Source: an uncultured Porphyromonadaceae bacterium (GTDB lineage Bacteria; Bacteroidota; Bacteroidia; Bacteroidales; Muribaculaceae). From it: a stretch of DNA of 46,954 nt. How positions within the stretch are numbered: position 1 is the stretch's first letter; every line of letters starts with the position of its first letter. The stretch spans positions 1 to 46,954 of the forward strand of contig CABPYL010000021.1 in NCBI GenBank assembly GCA_902461565.1, written 5' to 3'. Shown here in pieces: positions 8,251 through 17,759 of this stretch. The notes beneath the pieces are model-generated. The model saw nothing but the letters and a program-made list of their open reading frames with translations. It searched no databases and was not told where the DNA came from. The translations under genes and the position numbers were made by a program.

Positions 8251-8287
8251 TATTATTACCCTGAAGGGTGAATTTGCGGAATTATAA

Positions 8288-11200
8288 TCAGAGCACGGCA
8301 ATCTTCTTTCTTACATTACCCGCTACAATTACATACATACCCTTCTCGACATTGACAGTGGTTGCCACTCCTGCTTTGCAGTTTCCGGAATAAACCTCTG
8401 CGCCGCTTATGTTGTAGAGTGCCACCGGAATATCGGTTGCGGATGTAATGACAAGTCCGTCTGCCACGACTTTCACTTCTACTGTTTTTTCTGCCTCAGC
8501 ACTGTTGATGCCTGTCGGATCAGCGTAATCCTTCACTTCGATATTGTCAATATAGATCTGAGCGCCTGGATCGTTGACGGTGCCGGTGAAACATACGTAG
8601 ATATGATGCTCGTCGATCCACGGCTGAAGAGAAATTGTTGATGTACACCACTGCTCGGTATCGGTAATGCTGCCCAGATTGACAGTCTTAACTGCGGTGG
8701 AATCCATACCATTGGCCTTTATTACATCGACTTTCAAATCGGCCGATACACCGGGGATTGCATAATAACTATACGAAAGCCGCGGGTCTACGGAGCCAGC
8801 TATCGAAATCATGCCGGTGCCGATACGTGCCCATGCACCTGTATTATAGCTTGTGAACATAATCGAGCCACCATCTTCATCGGCCGAACGGCCGGTATTG
8901 GTAAAGAATCCGGTATAAGGATCTCGGGCACAGACGCTGAGCGTCTGGTTATTCTGGAACTGTCCATTAGGAGCACTTTCAACAAACGGCAAAGTATTAG
9001 GCTCCCCATACTGTACACAGTTGCTCATCGTACGATCCGTTACAGCAAGACCATCAAGAGTGGCCATTACGCTTACATACATGAAATCCTGTTTCCAAGA
9101 ATTTGCGGGTAATCCGGCAGTATAGGAGTTACCCTCAACATCCGAACCCAGAACATCGAGAATATAGTTGGTTGCAGATACTTTGTAGATATTGAACTTC
9201 AGTACCGAAGGGTCAACAAATCCACCATGAACACCGCGTTCAGGAATATTCCATGTTACTGTAAATGTACCGTCAAAATTATCTTTCAGAAGGACATTCT
9301 CCGGTGCCAGAGGCATATCATACCCGAACCATACCCTGATAGGTTCACAATCAAGGCCCTTGCCTCTATCGTTATAGGCTACTGCGGAATACGAATGGAA
9401 TCCACCTTCGCCGACTTCATCTTCGACAGTGTATTGTTTACCGACTGCTACATCTTTCAAGGTTGCCAACAGAACGCTATTATCGCGATACACCTCTATA
9501 TATGAAAGAGTATTGATAGCCTCGCCTGTCGAAGATACATCAGGAGAGTAGAAAGAGATTGTAGCACGATTTATGTTGGTACCATCGGGATTGACCGTCA
9601 GGTCTCTGACTGCACCAGGAGCACCGATAAGACCGAGCGACTTTACCTCGATGCTGTCAACAACAATGATACCGCCGGCACCTTCATTGATGGCGTGAAG
9701 TCCGAAATAATACTCTCCGGCCTTGTCGACACGTATATCCTTTGTGATAAACTGGTTAACTCTGGGAGTATTGAATTCAAAAGGTTCAACTAAAGTCTGA
9801 TAGCCGCTGAGGTCATCGGCATCGGTACCATAAGCTGCCTCGATTTTGGAGGTGTAACGGGTCGTAGTGCCTATGGCCGCCGAGAAGCGGTAAAGGCTGT
9901 CCGGCGACAAGGTGATGGCAGGAGTGATCAGCCATTCATCCGATTTCCCTTGCGCGTTCGACGAATTGTATTCCCAGCGTGTCTCTGTGGCAACCGAGGT
10001 GGGAATGGTAATCCAGCTCTCTCCATCTGCGTTATTGTCGTGAACGGTATAAAGATATTGCGAGATTGTGCCGTCGATATCGTCAAAGTAAGGCGTATCA
10101 AACGGTTTTCCATAGATGCAACGCGATGATGTAGTGGCCTCGCTGTTAAAGCCGGTGCCGTTGGATGCGATAACAGTATAGTAGTACGACTGCATCTCAT
10201 TGCCTTTCAAAAGCTTGTCTGTACAGGCGCTTTCAGCGATATTTTCAGCTACTACCACTTCATCGGGATAGCGTGTTACGGTATAGGTGATATTGTCGGT
10301 ATCAACATATCCGTCGTTAACACCCTTCTGCGAGGAAACTTTAGCCCACGTGAGGTTTACGGTACCAGTGGTCTTGTCAAAGGTAAGAGCGATATCACTG
10401 ACTGCCAGAGGATAATCACGACCAATCCACGCGCGTATACCGGCAACGTTGCTGCTGCCGGCATTGTTCGCTGCCGACACCTTGAAATATACAGAGCTGT
10501 CGTCGCTGATTGTAACGGGAGCTGCTACAGCACTTCCGCTCTGGGCCTTGACCGTGCTTATGGTATCACCGTTAGCCGTGATGTAGCATGTAAGCTCACC
10601 GGTCAGACTTTCGCCGTCATAAGTGGTAGAAGGCAGTGTGAAACAGATATTGCCCGTTTTGTTGCCCCCTGAAAAGTCGACACGCAGATTAGTTATGTCG
10701 TCAGGAGCGGCATCGGCCGGCTCCCAGGGAATATAGAGATTGGTCATCTCAATCAGGTTGGGCATTTCACTCAGCAGAGTTACCGAGCCATTCTCGGGAT
10801 TGACCTCATAAAGATTGGCTTCACATGTCTGCCAGTCGGTACGGCGATATTCGGCCCAGTAAAGACGGTTGCTGCGTGTATCGTAAATCATGCTCTGCGG
10901 ATAGGCATACCATTTCCACTGGTTTTCATAAAATTTCAGCGTTCCGAGACCAGTATCGCCGATTTTGTCGAAACTTTGGGCGGCAACGTTCACTTTATAC
11001 AAGTATCCGTCATCATAACCGATGGCATATATCACCCCTTCCGGAGCTGCGGCAAGAACATAAGGCTGGGTAACAGCGAATTTGCTCTCGCCTCTTGTCA
11101 TTGTCTTGTAGTCTATCGTACCAAACTCATAGGTAGTCTGCCATTCGTCGCCATAAAAAATACCGTAAACAGTGCCTGTCGAAGGGTCGGTGGTGGTGCC

Positions 11201-11605
11201 GAGGGCTATATGCAAAGCACTCGATATCAGCTCGTCGGTAATCAGATTGCCCTCATCAAGTCCAAAAGTCGAAAAATACGTTGTGGAGTAAGGGATTCCT
11301 GGCATTGGGTGCGTAACTATCGCATAATATACATTATCGGAGACAGTACCTCCTGAAAGACCGTTCATAAATGGATGTGTCGCTACCGGAGTGATCTCGG
11401 AAGCAGAAAGATTTGGTTTCAACGGTAGGTTGTAGATACCACGAGGAACCTCGGTATTGTCGAGGCCGCTCCACGCCAGATTGCTCACCATATTGCCCCG
11501 CAATATTGGATAAGCGCTCTTCCTGGCAACAGCATCCTGCGAAGACAAGAATGATGAAATGACAACACCGAGTGCAGTCATACAACAAGCAAATTTCTTA
11601 TTCAT
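8288..11605 (-). CDS. large secreted protein with FnIII and jelly-roll (choice-of-anchor) domains, sorting tail
   Basis: 1105 residues. Signal peptide about 1-27. An N-terminal part (about 40-300) looks propeller-like, with repeated references to Y/F-rich strands and SMIYDTRSNRLYWAEY. Then come fibronectin type III-like modules (about 300-490 and 695-890, with ITNLRVDF, AVRDLTVNPD and PENVLLKDNFDGTFTVTW starts). Two carbohydrate-binding/cleaved-adhesin-like jelly-rolls follow the SDEWLITPAITLSPDSLYRF pattern (about 510-690 and 900-1040). The last 45 residues end in GMYVIVAGNVRKKIAVL, a Por/T9SS-type tail. Probably a surface or outer-membrane-vesicle protein that binds glycan or protein. No catalytic motif seen. 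Confidence 0.85.
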   Translation of the reverse strand: MNKKFACCMTALGVVISSFLSSQDAVARKSAYPILRGNMVSNLAWSGLDNTEVPRGIYNLPLKPNLSASEITPVATHPFMNGLSGGTVSDNVYYAIVTHPMPGIPYSTTYFSTFGLDEGNLITDELISSALHIALGTTTDPSTGTVYGIFYGDEWQTTYEFGTIDYKTMTRGESKFAVTQPYVLAAAPEGVIYAIGYDDGYLYKVNVAAQSFDKIGDTGLGTLKFYENQWKWYAYPQSMIYDTRSNRLYWAEYRRTDWQTCEANLYEVNPENGSVTLLSEMPNLIEMTNLYIPWEPADAAPDDITNLRVDFSGGNKTGNICFTLPSTTYDGESLTGELTCYITANGDTISTVKAQSGSAVAAPVTISDDSSVYFKVSAANNAGSSNVAGIRAWIGRDYPLAVSDIALTFDKTTGTVNLTWAKVSSQKGVNDGYVDTDNITYTVTRYPDEVVVAENIAESACTDKLLKGNEMQSYYYTVIASNGTGFNSEATTSSRCIYGKPFDTPYFDDIDGTISQYLYTVHDNNADGESWITIPTSVATETRWEYNSSNAQGKSDEWLITPAITLSPDSLYRFSAAIGTTTRYTSKIEAAYGTDADDLSGYQTLVEPFEFNTPRVNQFITKDIRVDKAGEYYFGLHAINEGAGGIIVVDSIEVKSLGLIGAPGAVRDLTVNPDGTNINRATISFYSPDVSSTGEAINTLSYIEVYRDNSVLLATLKDVAVGKQYTVEDEVGEGGFHSYSAVAYNDRGKGLDCEPIRVWFGYDMPLAPENVLLKDNFDGTFTVTWNIPERGVHGGFVDPSVLKFNIYKVSATNYILDVLGSDVEGNSYTAGLPANSWKQDFMYVSVMATLDGLAVTDRTMSNCVQYGEPNTLPFVESAPNGQFQNNQTLSVCARDPYTGFFTNTGRSADEDGGSIMFTSYNTGAWARIGTGMISIAGSVDPRLSYSYYAIPGVSADLKVDVIKANGMDSTAVKTVNLGSITDTEQWCTSTISLQPWIDEHHIYVCFTGTVNDPGAQIYIDNIEVKDYADPTGINSAEAEKTVEVKVVADGLVITSATDIPVALYNISGAEVYSGNCKAGVATTVNVEKGMYVIVAGNVRKKIAVL

Positions 11606-11682
11606 ACTTTAAACATAACTGGTTTTAAATACTATTTTATTGTAAACACACGTTCGACTTTTCGTTTTGCTCTTATTCCTCG

Positions 11683-11690
11683 CAAAAATA
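11683..11690 (-). promoter_or_regulatory. -7 element for the 8288-11605 gene
   Basis: The minus strand reads TATTTTTG, matching TAnnTTTG, about 78 bases upstream of the ATG at 11605. No clear -33 element. Confidence 0.45.
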
Positions 11691-11779
11691 GTAAAAACAT
11701 GTGCCGTGCGTGTTCTGTGGCTGCCATTTGTTGTACGTTTGCAGGAAAACGTACACGATTTTCCTGCTATAATCCCTTT

Positions 11780-13456
11780 TCAGGCCTTTTTTCCCCGCGA
11801 TATATCAAGGTATTCCGACGGTGTCAGACCTGTGAAACGCTTGAAAAACGAAATGAACGACGACCGCGATTTGAATCCCACTCCGGTAGCTATGCCTTCC
11901 AAAGTCAAACATCCGTAGTGCTCTGTGTCGGCCATGCGTCGGCAAGCCTCTTTGATTCGGAACTCATTTATCAGGACATAGAAATTGGCACCGGTCATCT
12001 CGTTTATCACCTGCGACACATCCCGCTGTTTTATCCCCGTCAACTCCGACAGACGTCCTACCGAAAATTCCGACGAAAATATCTCATCACAATCAGTAAG
12101 CAAAAGACGTATGCGTCCCATTATTTTCTTCTTGTCTTCGTCACTCAGAGCGGAATTCTTATATTTCCGCACCTCTTCGGCGGCGGAATCGTTGCCGTCG
12201 TTGGCCGTTGATTGCAGTTCCCGTATGATTCCATACAGATGGGTCGTTTCCGTTATATAATCGTTCTGCTTGGTATACAAGATCCGGTTTTTCTCTTTCA
12301 GGCGCTTGTTGCGGTTGTAGAGAATGAAGAAAAATAGTGTTCCAATTCCAATCAACACAATCAGAAAGCCTATTATCATATCGCGACGCCGCGAGCGTTC
12401 ATTCTCCCGGTCGATATGTTCCTGCGCTTCTTTCAGACGTCCTAAAAAATCCGATTCCTCGATGCTCATCAACCTCTGATAGCTTATAAGCGAATCACGA
12501 AGGCTCAAAAAACAATTGGAAAAACGCATCTGCCCGTAGCTGTCTCCGGTGTGTCCGCAGAAATCCGCCCTCAGACGGTATACATTCACAAGCACATCCT
12601 TCATCTCGAACCGCCGCGCGCACATTTCCATACTGTCGAGCATCCGGGCGGCATTTTCCATGTCGCCCAGCCTGAGATATGCTGTATAAAAATTCTCCAA
12701 AGTATTGACATTAGACCGACGGAACAGCACATTACCCTCGCTCACTTCAAGCTGTTTGCGAAAACAAGCGAGAGCATCGGCATAACGCCCCTCGCCAATA
12801 GCTTTCATCCCCGCCCACTGATTGAAGAAGAACTGGAAATCCACATCTCCTGTCGACAGTTCGGCATATTTCACCGCCTCATTCTCTATGCCCGGAAATT
12901 CAGAAATACCGTATGCAGAGAGGGCGAGATTGTCAAATGCTATATGCAATATCTCCTTATCGTCCGTTTTCGCAGCCGCCCAGAATGCTTTGCGGTAATT
13001 GTCGATTGCTCGCCTTATGACCACAGTATCACCATCCGAACCGGCTATTGCCGAATATATGTTGCCGTAGCATATATCAAGCGAGGGAATCTCAGCTCCG
13101 AGTTCGCGCCTGATAGCGTCGGCACGACACAGACATTCATAGGCGTTTCCGTAATCGAAATACACAGTATAATATATGGCGAACAGGCGCGTAAGAGCAT
13201 CTATACACACATATTTGTCTTTCTCCGGCATGCCGTCGTGGTGCCTGCCCGCTATTGTGCTGAAACATAGAAAGGCACTGTCGGTCTGCTGGTTTGTGGC
13301 ACCGTACCTCATTCCCATATCATACAGTTCCCGCACGCTGCACTGTCCAAGCTGTTCATAGGAACAACGGGCCTCTACCTGCAGCGAATGTGAAACGACT
13401 ACAATCACCAGGCAGATATATGCAATCAGATTAGAGAATATCCGGTTAGACCTCAT
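11780..13456 (-). CDS. TPR-containing membrane sensor with AraC-type DNA-binding domain
   Basis: 558 residues. An N-terminal signal/anchor (about 8-28) is followed by a periplasmic TPR-like helical region (about 30-340). A transmembrane helix (MIIGFLIVLIGIGTLFFFILY, about 356-377) leads into a short coiled coil (RNKRLKEKNRILYTKQND). A cytoplasmic AraC-type double HTH closes the protein (about 455-555; FSVGRLSELTGIKQRDVSQVINE and GIATGVGFKSRSSFISFFKRFTGLTPSEY). The design is a one-component regulator sensing an envelope signal, common in Bacteroidetes. It lies between two secreted-protein genes and is divergent from the 13721-15034 gene, a plausible target. Effector unknown. Confidence 0.88.
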   Translation of the reverse strand: MRSNRIFSNLIAYICLVIVVVSHSLQVEARCSYEQLGQCSVRELYDMGMRYGATNQQTDSAFLCFSTIAGRHHDGMPEKDKYVCIDALTRLFAIYYTVYFDYGNAYECLCRADAIRRELGAEIPSLDICYGNIYSAIAGSDGDTVVIRRAIDNYRKAFWAAAKTDDKEILHIAFDNLALSAYGISEFPGIENEAVKYAELSTGDVDFQFFFNQWAGMKAIGEGRYADALACFRKQLEVSEGNVLFRRSNVNTLENFYTAYLRLGDMENAARMLDSMEMCARRFEMKDVLVNVYRLRADFCGHTGDSYGQMRFSNCFLSLRDSLISYQRLMSIEESDFLGRLKEAQEHIDRENERSRRRDMIIGFLIVLIGIGTLFFFILYNRNKRLKEKNRILYTKQNDYITETTHLYGIIRELQSTANDGNDSAAEEVRKYKNSALSDEDKKKIMGRIRLLLTDCDEIFSSEFSVGRLSELTGIKQRDVSQVINEMTGANFYVLINEFRIKEACRRMADTEHYGCLTLEGIATGVGFKSRSSFISFFKRFTGLTPSEYLDISRGKKA

Positions 13457-13510
13457 CTATTGTACCGATAGCGTGCAAACAACTTTAAGAACGTTAATGA
13501 ATTCCACCAG

Positions 13511-13542
13511 CAAAATTACACATTACATTAATATATTCCAAA
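13511..13542 (-). promoter_or_regulatory. promoter of the TPR-AraC regulator
   Basis: Minus strand: TTTG (13542-13539), 20 bases, TAATTTTG (13518-13511), a full Bacteroidetes consensus about 55 bases from the ATG at 13456. Confidence 0.65.
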
Positions 13543-13589
13543 TATCCCGTCCGGAACAAAGTGTATTTATACGCACGATTTACTAAACA

Positions 13590-13625
13590 TAAATTTGCAT
13601 TTTTACGCGGGATGGTGTACTTTTG
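13590..13625 (+). promoter_or_regulatory. overlapping -7/-33 promoter pair for the secreted protein
   Basis: TAAATTTG at 13590-13597 is a -7 box by itself. Its TTTG (13594-13597) is also placed 20 bases upstream of a second box, TACTTTTG (13618-13625), so it can serve as the -33 of a second promoter. The leader to the ATG at 13721 would be about 90-115 bases. Confidence 0.6.
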
Positions 13626-13720
13626 CAACGTCTTTCCAGAAATTTCTGAAAACAGTACGGCAGAAGATATTTATGGCCCGTCTTCCGTCATACTTCACAA
13701 AAGGGGCTTTGTTTATTCCT

Positions 13721-15034
13721 ATGAAAAAAATTTTTACTCTATTCCTCGGATTCGCTGTATGCTCATCGCTGAACGCGCAGACCATCAAAACTCTTTCGCT
13801 CGGTCTGGGAACTCCGGGGATTGACGAACCACAACTGATGGGTCTCAGCATCTCGCCGAACGGTAAATATGCCTGCGGCGCACTGGAGAGCGGTGCAGGC
13901 TATTTCGTTGCCGACCTCGAAAACGGCCTTGTAAAATTCGAAATCTCCACAGACGACGAAGGTGCCGAACTGCGCCACGTGGACAACAACGGCGTTGCCA
14001 TCGGTTACAATGGTCCGGGTGTAACATATTCGATTGAGGGTGTTGAAACCGTCCTTGCACCCCCATCGGATGAATACAAATATATTCTCGGGGAGGCACT
14101 TTCGAACGACGGCAGTGTTCTCACGGGTTCTCTTGTGGCAAAAGGCTATCTCACACTCGCCGCATATTCCAAAAACGGCGGTGCATGGACTCTTCTGCCA
14201 CAAGCCGACGAAGATGTGCTCGGCGACTATGCCGGCCAGGGTTCATCCGCAAAATATGTCAGCGGCGACGGCAAGGTGATCCTGGGATATGTCGGCAGCT
14301 TCGGACCGGCGACCCTGTGGATTGAAAACGAAAACGGCGAGTATGATATCGACCCGATTTTCAGCAAATATATTATTATGAACGACGAGGACCTGAGCAA
14401 AGGCGAAAAAGTACTCTACGACATGCAGCCTATGGGCATAAGCAACAATGGCAAATATGCTCTATGCCAGGGTGTGATACGTACCGAAGGGGGTGCTACG
14501 AGCGTGCCTGTTGTCTACAATGTGGAAACTCAGGAAATCGCCATTTACAGCGAACCCCAGAATATCGACCCCAACGGTTACGGACTGCTCCCTACCGCTA
14601 TCGCCGATGACGGCACTTTTGTGGGAATCATCGGCACGCAGCCGCTGTATATGAGCGCCGGCAGTTTCATCTGGATGGCGGGCGATTCGCAGGCTTCTAC
14701 TTTGGGACAGGAATATCCGGTATATGAAGAAACTTTCGGTTTTCCTGATTCCGTAGGCTACTGTCTGCCTACCGGTATATCGGCCGACGGGCGCTACATA
14801 CTTGGCTATGGTTTCTACAGCCCGGATTTCGAGGATCCTGAAGCTCCGGCATATTTTACTACTTACGTTATCGATGCCAACGGTGCTCCGACTGCCGTTG
14901 AAACCGTTAAGCCGACTGAAAATCAGACAATCGACCAGATTTATTCCGTTGACGGCAAACGCATTGAAAGAATGTCAAATGGCATCAACATTGTCCGTAT
15001 GTCTGACGGCTCGGTCCGCAAAATTCTTAAATAA
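13721..15034 (+). CDS. secreted propeller-like repeat protein with C-terminal sorting tail
   Basis: 437 residues from the ATG at 13721, which opens a textbook signal peptide (MKKIFTLFLGFAVCSSLNAQ). The frame extends upstream to 13595, but that part overlaps the promoters. The body has repeated motifs ISPNGKYACG, VSGDGKVILGY, GISNNGKYALC, IADDGTFVGI and ISADGRYILGY, suggesting a beta-propeller of HAF-like repeats. The end (IYSVDGKRIERMSNGINIVRMSDGSVRKILK) is a Por/T9SS-like tail. No catalytic residues are recognised. Divergent from the TPR-AraC gene, which may regulate it. Confidence 0.85.
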   Translation: MKKIFTLFLGFAVCSSLNAQTIKTLSLGLGTPGIDEPQLMGLSISPNGKYACGALESGAGYFVADLENGLVKFEISTDDEGAELRHVDNNGVAIGYNGPGVTYSIEGVETVLAPPSDEYKYILGEALSNDGSVLTGSLVAKGYLTLAAYSKNGGAWTLLPQADEDVLGDYAGQGSSAKYVSGDGKVILGYVGSFGPATLWIENENGEYDIDPIFSKYIIMNDEDLSKGEKVLYDMQPMGISNNGKYALCQGVIRTEGGATSVPVVYNVETQEIAIYSEPQNIDPNGYGLLPTAIADDGTFVGIIGTQPLYMSAGSFIWMAGDSQASTLGQEYPVYEETFGFPDSVGYCLPTGISADGRYILGYGFYSPDFEDPEAPAYFTTYVIDANGAPTAVETVKPTENQTIDQIYSVDGKRIERMSNGINIVRMSDGSVRKILK

Positions 15035-15060
15035 AAGGCACAATTGATTTTACAGCACAA

Positions 15061-15096
15061 CGGGTGCGACTCTATGGCAGAGCCGCACCCGTTTAT
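15061..15096. terminator. hairpin terminator between convergent genes
   Basis: CGGGTGCG (15061-15068) pairs with CGCACCCG (15084-15091), with an inner CTCT/AGAG helix, then TTTATATTA. It lies 27 bases past the plus-strand stop and 24 bases from the minus-strand stop, so it may serve both genes. Confidence 0.75.
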
Positions 15097-15114
15097 ATTA
15101 TAACGCAGCAATCG

Positions 15115-16377
15115 TTATCTGATAAGTACTTTCACACTTTTGCCGCCCTGACAGCGGATATATGTTCCGGCCGACGGGTTCGCGATTTTATGACCGTCGA
15201 GGTTGTAATATATCACGTTGGCTGGAGCGTCGCCTACAACTGCACCGATAGCGGTTGTGCCCTCCTCTGTTATGTTTTGAAATTTCTTCCACTGCGAAGC
15301 GGCCATATATGCTTCAAGAGAGCCCTGAGGAACGGTGAGAATGGCGGTAGAATAAGTGTTTTCGCTGAACGAATTACGTGCCAGTTCGGGCGGATTGACT
15401 GCATGCGACCGCACTGTTCTGAAATCAATTTTCTGAAAGGCGTTCATGCCTATTGTAGCCACATTCTGGCCAATCGAGAGAGTGGCTGCGCCGGTACATC
15501 CCGAAAAAGCCTGGGTTCCAACCGCCGTAACACTTGCAGGAATCGTTATTGTTTCGGCGGCAGTATAATTCATAAAGGCATAATTGCTGACGGAAGTTAC
15601 TCCGTAAGGAATATCGAGATCACTCACCTCGCGGCCGTCGTGCACAAGGAGCGCGCCCGAATAGAGAGGATTGGCTGTATAGTTCCCGAAAGTTATGCTT
15701 GCCCACCGGGCCAGCGAAGGGATATTGACATATCTGACAGGAGTGCCGGTAAATGCACCGATTCCGATTTCTTCCAAACTCTCCGGGAGTGATATAGTTT
15801 CCAGATCTTTCATATTCGCCAGGGAATAGTTACCTATACGCAGTGTAGCGTCGGGTATAACGCTACAGTCGACCTTAACACCATCGGTGTTTAAAAGTGT
15901 GGCACCGTAATTCAGCGGACTTGCCGACGCATCTTTGAAGTCGGTTGAAATCCACGCTTCAAGTCCGGGGGTATAGACTTGGGCAATCGAATTTGATTCG
16001 CTGAAACAGTTGGAACCGACCGACAGTGGAGCACCCGAAAAACGTACGATTTTCAGGGAACTACACTTGGAAAATGAGGAGTTCCCGATGGTTTCCACCG
16101 TTGCCGGAACAGTCACCTCGGTAAGCGACGCACATGTAACAAAAGCAAAGTTCGAGACGGATTTAAGGACATAGGAGTTCCCGTCTCCATCGGTAACCTC
16201 GGCAGGCAAACGCACTGCGCCGTTGATATCGGGGGGAGTCTGCCGGCCCACCTCGCAGGTAGAATCGCTTGTAGTGTTATAGATTATTCCCTGGAAGGTG
16301 AAGCTCTCGGCATGGACGGCAGAAGCGACGGACATCAGCGGCAGGAGCGACGCCAATAATTTTGATAGAGTTCTCAT
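15115..16377 (-). CDS. secreted BspA-like leucine-rich repeat protein
   Basis: 420 residues from the ATG at 16377; a TTG at 16386 is in frame but less likely. Signal peptide ends near AVHA. The body contains LRR_5 (BspA/TpLRR) repeats, such as VSNFAFVTCASLTEVTVPATVETIGNSSF, ISLPESLEEIGIGAF, VSNYAFMNYTAAETITIPAS and VGTQAFSGCTGAATLSIG, spread over about residues 50-330. The end (IYYNLDGHKIANPSAGTYIRCQGGKSVKVLIR) is again a sorting-type tail. BspA-like proteins bind host matrix proteins or other bacteria; here that is only inference. Confidence 0.88.
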   Translation of the reverse strand: MRTLSKLLASLLPLMSVASAVHAESFTFQGIIYNTTSDSTCEVGRQTPPDINGAVRLPAEVTDGDGNSYVLKSVSNFAFVTCASLTEVTVPATVETIGNSSFSKCSSLKIVRFSGAPLSVGSNCFSESNSIAQVYTPGLEAWISTDFKDASASPLNYGATLLNTDGVKVDCSVIPDATLRIGNYSLANMKDLETISLPESLEEIGIGAFTGTPVRYVNIPSLARWASITFGNYTANPLYSGALLVHDGREVSDLDIPYGVTSVSNYAFMNYTAAETITIPASVTAVGTQAFSGCTGAATLSIGQNVATIGMNAFQKIDFRTVRSHAVNPPELARNSFSENTYSTAILTVPQGSLEAYMAASQWKKFQNITEEGTTAIGAVVGDAPANVIYYNLDGHKIANPSAGTYIRCQGGKSVKVLIR

Positions 16378-16403
16378 ATAAAGCAAAAATTAAAATGTAG
16401 ATG

Positions 16404-16411
16404 CAAAGTTA
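16404..16411 (-). promoter_or_regulatory. -7 element of the LRR protein gene
   Basis: Minus strand TAACTTTG, 27 bases upstream of the ATG at 16377. No clear -33 element at 19-20 bases. Confidence 0.5.
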
Positions 16412-16487
16412 TGCAATGGCTACAACAGAAGCGCTCCTGCAACATCTGTGTGGCTGCCAAGTTGTCAAAAAATCGTATGTCAAATAA

Positions 16488-17561
16488 TCAATTGCCTTTT
16501 TCGTATTGCCTCTTGGCCCTGTAGAAAGTATTCATAGAGCCGAAACCGCTTATTCGAGCCACCTCTGTCAGCTTCACATTCGGATGCTCGGCGGCATAGC
16601 GCATGGCATATTCTATTCTGAGGAGGTTCAGATAGCTGTTGAGCGATCCGAAACGGCGTGTGAATACCTCGCTGAGGTATGAACGGTTTATTTCGAGACG
16701 TTCTTTAAGGGTATCGCGTTTCAAATCGGGATCGAGATATAGTTTTTCGGTTTCCACAATCTGCCGTATCTGGCGCTCGATACTTTCCAGTTGCGCGTCG
16801 GAAAGAATATTTTTCCTAACGTTTTTTTCGGACGATGAAAATTCGCGCACTCTCAAACGCCCGGGGAGGGTCTTTGCCTGAGGGTGCAGGATTGTTATCA
16901 GTGTTCCCATGCCTGCCAAGAGAGCCATCACAGCTATAGCTGCATACATCCGTGGCGTGTCGACGATGAAAACAGCCCATGCCATGCCGCTCCCTGCGAG
17001 GGTTATTCCGGAAATGGCCACACAGAAACGACGCGGGAATATATAGGAATCTTCGACGGAAGCCGTCTGAGCCATGCGGCAAAGTGCAACCAATACATAA
17101 ACCATATAGGCTGACAGCAGGAGGGCGAGCACCGCCACAGCATAAATCAGCCACCGGCAAGCCCCAAAGGTGGAGCCGCCAAAACAAGCGAAGCTGAATA
17201 AAACTACCAAAACCGCAACCGGTATTCCACCTACCGCTGTAATACGCAGATACTTTTCCTTTGAATTGATATCTTTGAAAAAGAACTGTCTGAGAGCCAG
17301 GGAAGCGGCGGCAGGGACGTAAAGAATCCAGAAACATCTGACGAAAGTCCATGTATCAACAGTACCGAAAGGATAGGCAAGGCAAGGAAGGAGCATGGAA
17401 ACACTGAAATAGGCTGCTGCCGCCTCGCGCTTAGCGGGATACACATGGGCCATTCTGGCTGCCGGGAATCCCCACAGATTGCAACACCGGAGGCATCCGC
17501 AGAACAAGAATACCAGCAGCAATAGGGCGTATGCGATTCTCACATATATATATTCGTCCAT
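16488..17561 (-). CDS. membrane-bound AraC-type transcriptional regulator
   Basis: 357 residues. About six transmembrane helices fill residues 5-230 (for example YVRIAYALLLLVFLFCGCL, AVLVVLFSFACFG, WLIYAVAVLALLLSAYMVYVLVAL and MYAAIAVMALLAGMGTLITI). A cytoplasmic linker (230-265) leads to an AraC-type HTH (about 268-355; DTLKERLEINRSYLSEVFTRRFG and LTEVARISGFGSMNTFYRAKRQYEKG). The final helix is short for the family. It is divergent from the MFS permease, with full promoters facing away on both sides, so it may control the permease and perhaps the oxalate genes. Ligand unknown. Confidence 0.87.
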   Translation of the reverse strand: MDEYIYVRIAYALLLLVFLFCGCLRCCNLWGFPAARMAHVYPAKREAAAAYFSVSMLLPCLAYPFGTVDTWTFVRCFWILYVPAAASLALRQFFFKDINSKEKYLRITAVGGIPVAVLVVLFSFACFGGSTFGACRWLIYAVAVLALLLSAYMVYVLVALCRMAQTASVEDSYIFPRRFCVAISGITLAGSGMAWAVFIVDTPRMYAAIAVMALLAGMGTLITILHPQAKTLPGRLRVREFSSSEKNVRKNILSDAQLESIERQIRQIVETEKLYLDPDLKRDTLKERLEINRSYLSEVFTRRFGSLNSYLNLLRIEYAMRYAAEHPNVKLTEVARISGFGSMNTFYRAKRQYEKGN

Positions 17562-17588
17562 GAAATCGTCGGAATATCAACTCAGCTG

Positions 17589-17619
17589 CAAAGTTAAGCA
17601 ATAAAGCCATAACTTCAAA
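17589..17619 (-). promoter_or_regulatory. promoter of membrane AraC regulator
   Basis: Minus strand TTTG (17619-17616), 19 bases, TAACTTTG (17596-17589). It lies 28 bases upstream of the ATG at 17561. Confidence 0.7.
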
Positions 17620-17658
17620 TTCCAATAAAAAATATAGCTGCATACCCGAAAATTTAGT

Positions 17659-17689
17659 TTTGGTTTTACAATAATTATTTCTAACTTTG
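17659..17689 (+). promoter_or_regulatory. promoter of MFS permease
   Basis: TTTG (17659-17662), 19 bases, TAACTTTG (17682-17689). The leader to the ATG at 17760 is about 64 bases. It is divergent from the AraC promoter, with 39 bases between the two -33 boxes. Confidence 0.7.
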
Positions 17690-17759
17690 CACATCGCGCG
17701 CTGAGCGCCCGGAAACGACAAACATATCACATTTTAATAACCAAACCTTCTAATACGTA

